A DNA stretch of 6,533 bases. It comes from an uncultured Thermoleophilia bacterium. GTDB lineage: Bacteria > Actinomycetota > Thermoleophilia > UBA2241. Of this stretch, positions 5,634 to 6,533 are shown one piece after another. Positions within the stretch are counted from its first letter, which is position 1; each line of letters begins with the position of its first letter. Below the pieces are notes generated by a model. It was not told the origin of the DNA and searched no databases. It saw only the letters and a program-made list of their open reading frames with translations. A program made the translations under genes and the position numbers. The stretch lies in assembly GCA_903921965.1 (NCBI GenBank), contig CAIXSE010000095.1, positions 1 to 6,533 of the forward strand, given 5' to 3'.

Positions 5634-6533
5634 GTGGACCCGAGCGAGTTCCACGCCGTCGAGGCCGGCCAGGTCGTCAGCTGCCCCGAAGGATACGCCG
5701 CCTTCGTGCCGGCGCCGCTGCCGCCCCGGTTCACCTACACGCGCGAGCTCGCCCTCGCCCTGTCGAGGGCCGACGCCGCCCTCGGCGAGCTCTCCGGCAT
5801 CGGCATGCAGCTGCCCGACCCCGACCTCCTCGACGCCCCCTTCAAGCGTCAGGAGGCGCTGTGCTCGTCGCGCATCGAGGGCGCCGACGTCAGCCTCTCC
5901 GACCTGCTGCTCGACCAGGTCGGCGCCGCGCGGCCGAGCGTGCCTCGCGAGCACCTGCGCGAGGTGCGGGCCTGCATCGCCACGCAGCGCTTCGGCATCG
6001 AGCGGCTCAAGGAGGAGCCGCTCTCGCTGGGCTTCGTGCGCGCGCTGCACGAGCGCCTGCTCATGGGCGAGGTGGGCGACGCGCGCACGCCCGGCGAGTT
6101 CCGCACGTCGCAGAACTGGATCGGCCCTCCCGGCGCCACGCTGGCCACCGCGACCTACGTGCCCACGCCGATCTCGCGGCTGCACCAGGCGCTGTCGCAG
6201 TGGGAGGCGTTCCTGCAGGAGCGCGGCGTCGTGCCGGACCTCGTGCAGTGCGCCATGCTGCACGCCCAGTTCCAGAGCATCCACCCCTTCGTGGGCGGCA
6301 ACGGGCGGCTCGGGCGGCTGCTCGTCACGTTGTTCCTCATGGAGCGCGGCCGCCTCAGCCGCCCGCTCCTGTACCTCTCGGCGTTCCTCGAGGGCCACCG
6401 CGACGAGTACTACGTGCTGCTGCAGCGGGTGCGCACGCACGGGGAGTGGGAGCCCTGGCTCCGCTTCTTCGCCCAGGGCGTGTACGAGACGGCGCGGCGC
6501 GCGTCCCGCCAGGCGCGCGCGCTCATCGGCCAC
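5634..6533 (+). CDS. Fic-domain protein (probable AMP-transferase), class II inhibitory motif; C-terminus beyond the right edge
   Basis: The first 300 residues of a COG3177-type Fic protein. These enzymes usually transfer AMP from ATP to a hydroxyl side chain of a target protein. Residues about 35-120 match the N-terminal Fic_N region and contain SSRIEG (78-83), which fits the [S/T]xxxE[G/N] autoinhibitory motif with E82 as the glutamate expected to block productive ATP binding. The core motif is HPFVGGNGRLGR (217-228): the catalytic H217, the anion-binding GNGR and the final R228 are kept, but the D/E expected before GNGR, a magnesium ligand, is G221-G222. The region before it (FRTSQNWIGPPGATLATATYVPTP) is the usual target-binding flap of this group. 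After the core come LYLSAFLEGHRDEYYVLLQRVR and W-E-PWLRFF, also typical. The GTG at 5634 follows GGAGG by eight bases; the ATG at 5627 is in another frame. A C-terminal winged-helix domain, common in this subfamily, would lie outside the window. No antitoxin gene is adjacent, as expected when inhibition is built in. Confidence 0.9.
   Translation, partial: MDPSEFHAVEAGQVVSCPEGYAAFVPAPLPPRFTYTRELALALSRADAALGELSGIGMQLPDPDLLDAPFKRQEALCSSRIEGADVSLSDLLLDQVGAARPSVPREHLREVRACIATQRFGIERLKEEPLSLGFVRALHERLLMGEVGDARTPGEFRTSQNWIGPPGATLATATYVPTPISRLHQALSQWEAFLQERGVVPDLVQCAMLHAQFQSIHPFVGGNGRLGRLLVTLFLMERGRLSRPLLYLSAFLEGHRDEYYVLLQRVRTHGEWEPWLRFFAQGVYETARRASRQARALIGH

Noticed and set aside
5478..6533. Minus-strand open frame opposite the Fic gene joined to the cupin frame
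   Set aside because: The part opposite the Fic gene has no domain and is compositional shadow; only the segment from the ATG at 5477 downward resembles a real protein.
5634..6533. Fic protein as part of a two-gene toxin-antitoxin module
   Set aside because: No small antitoxin-like gene lies directly upstream, and the inhibitory SSRIEG motif is within the Fic protein itself.
1..6533. A single biosynthetic or defence cluster spanning the window
   Set aside because: Strands alternate, each gene has its own signals, and the products share no evident pathway.

Overview
The window looks like chromosomal DNA of a very GC-rich actinobacterium-like organism. The support is strong GC bias at third codon positions, several GTG starts behind purine-rich Shine-Dalgarno sites, TANNNT-type -10 elements, one apparently leaderless gene, and a tandem-CBS site-2 protease resembling the mycobacterial Rip3 type. 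The gene set is compatible with a deep-branching lineage such as Thermoleophilia, but sequence reading alone cannot fix this. There are no rRNA or tRNA genes, no CRISPR array, no insertion sequence and no obvious phage gene.

Layout. At the left edge the first 158 codons of an acyltransferase-3 membrane protein read leftward out of the window (1-475, minus). A divergent intergenic region (476-661) carries a promoter candidate for each side and a perfect 16-bp palindrome over the predicted transcription start of the rightward gene. That gene (662-1867, plus) is a PLP-dependent alanine/serine-glyoxylate-type aminotransferase. It ends in a strong hairpin (1904-1941), directly followed by a membrane-anchored NodB-type polysaccharide deacetylase (1966-2916, plus) that appears to be leaderless. 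A convergent, membrane-embedded M50 site-2 protease with two C-terminal CBS domains follows (2956-4155, minus). It is divergent from a nitroreductase-family flavoprotein (4328-5077, plus); their shared upstream region holds two perfect inverted repeats. Next comes a broken small cupin gene (5103-5477, minus) with an in-frame TAG and an eroded C-terminus. At the right edge lies the first 300 codons of a Fic-domain protein with an N-terminal inhibitory motif (5634-6533, plus).

How the genes relate. Almost every gene is transcribed separately, with alternating strands, so this is not one operon or one pathway. Three products act at or in the membrane or envelope (acyltransferase, deacetylase, site-2 protease), two are soluble metabolic enzymes (aminotransferase, nitroreductase), and one is a probable protein-modifying Fic enzyme. 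I see no coherent undescribed multi-gene system. The points most worth a second look are the cupin pseudogene, the palindromic operator candidate, the altered Fic core motif and the specificity residues of the aminotransferase.
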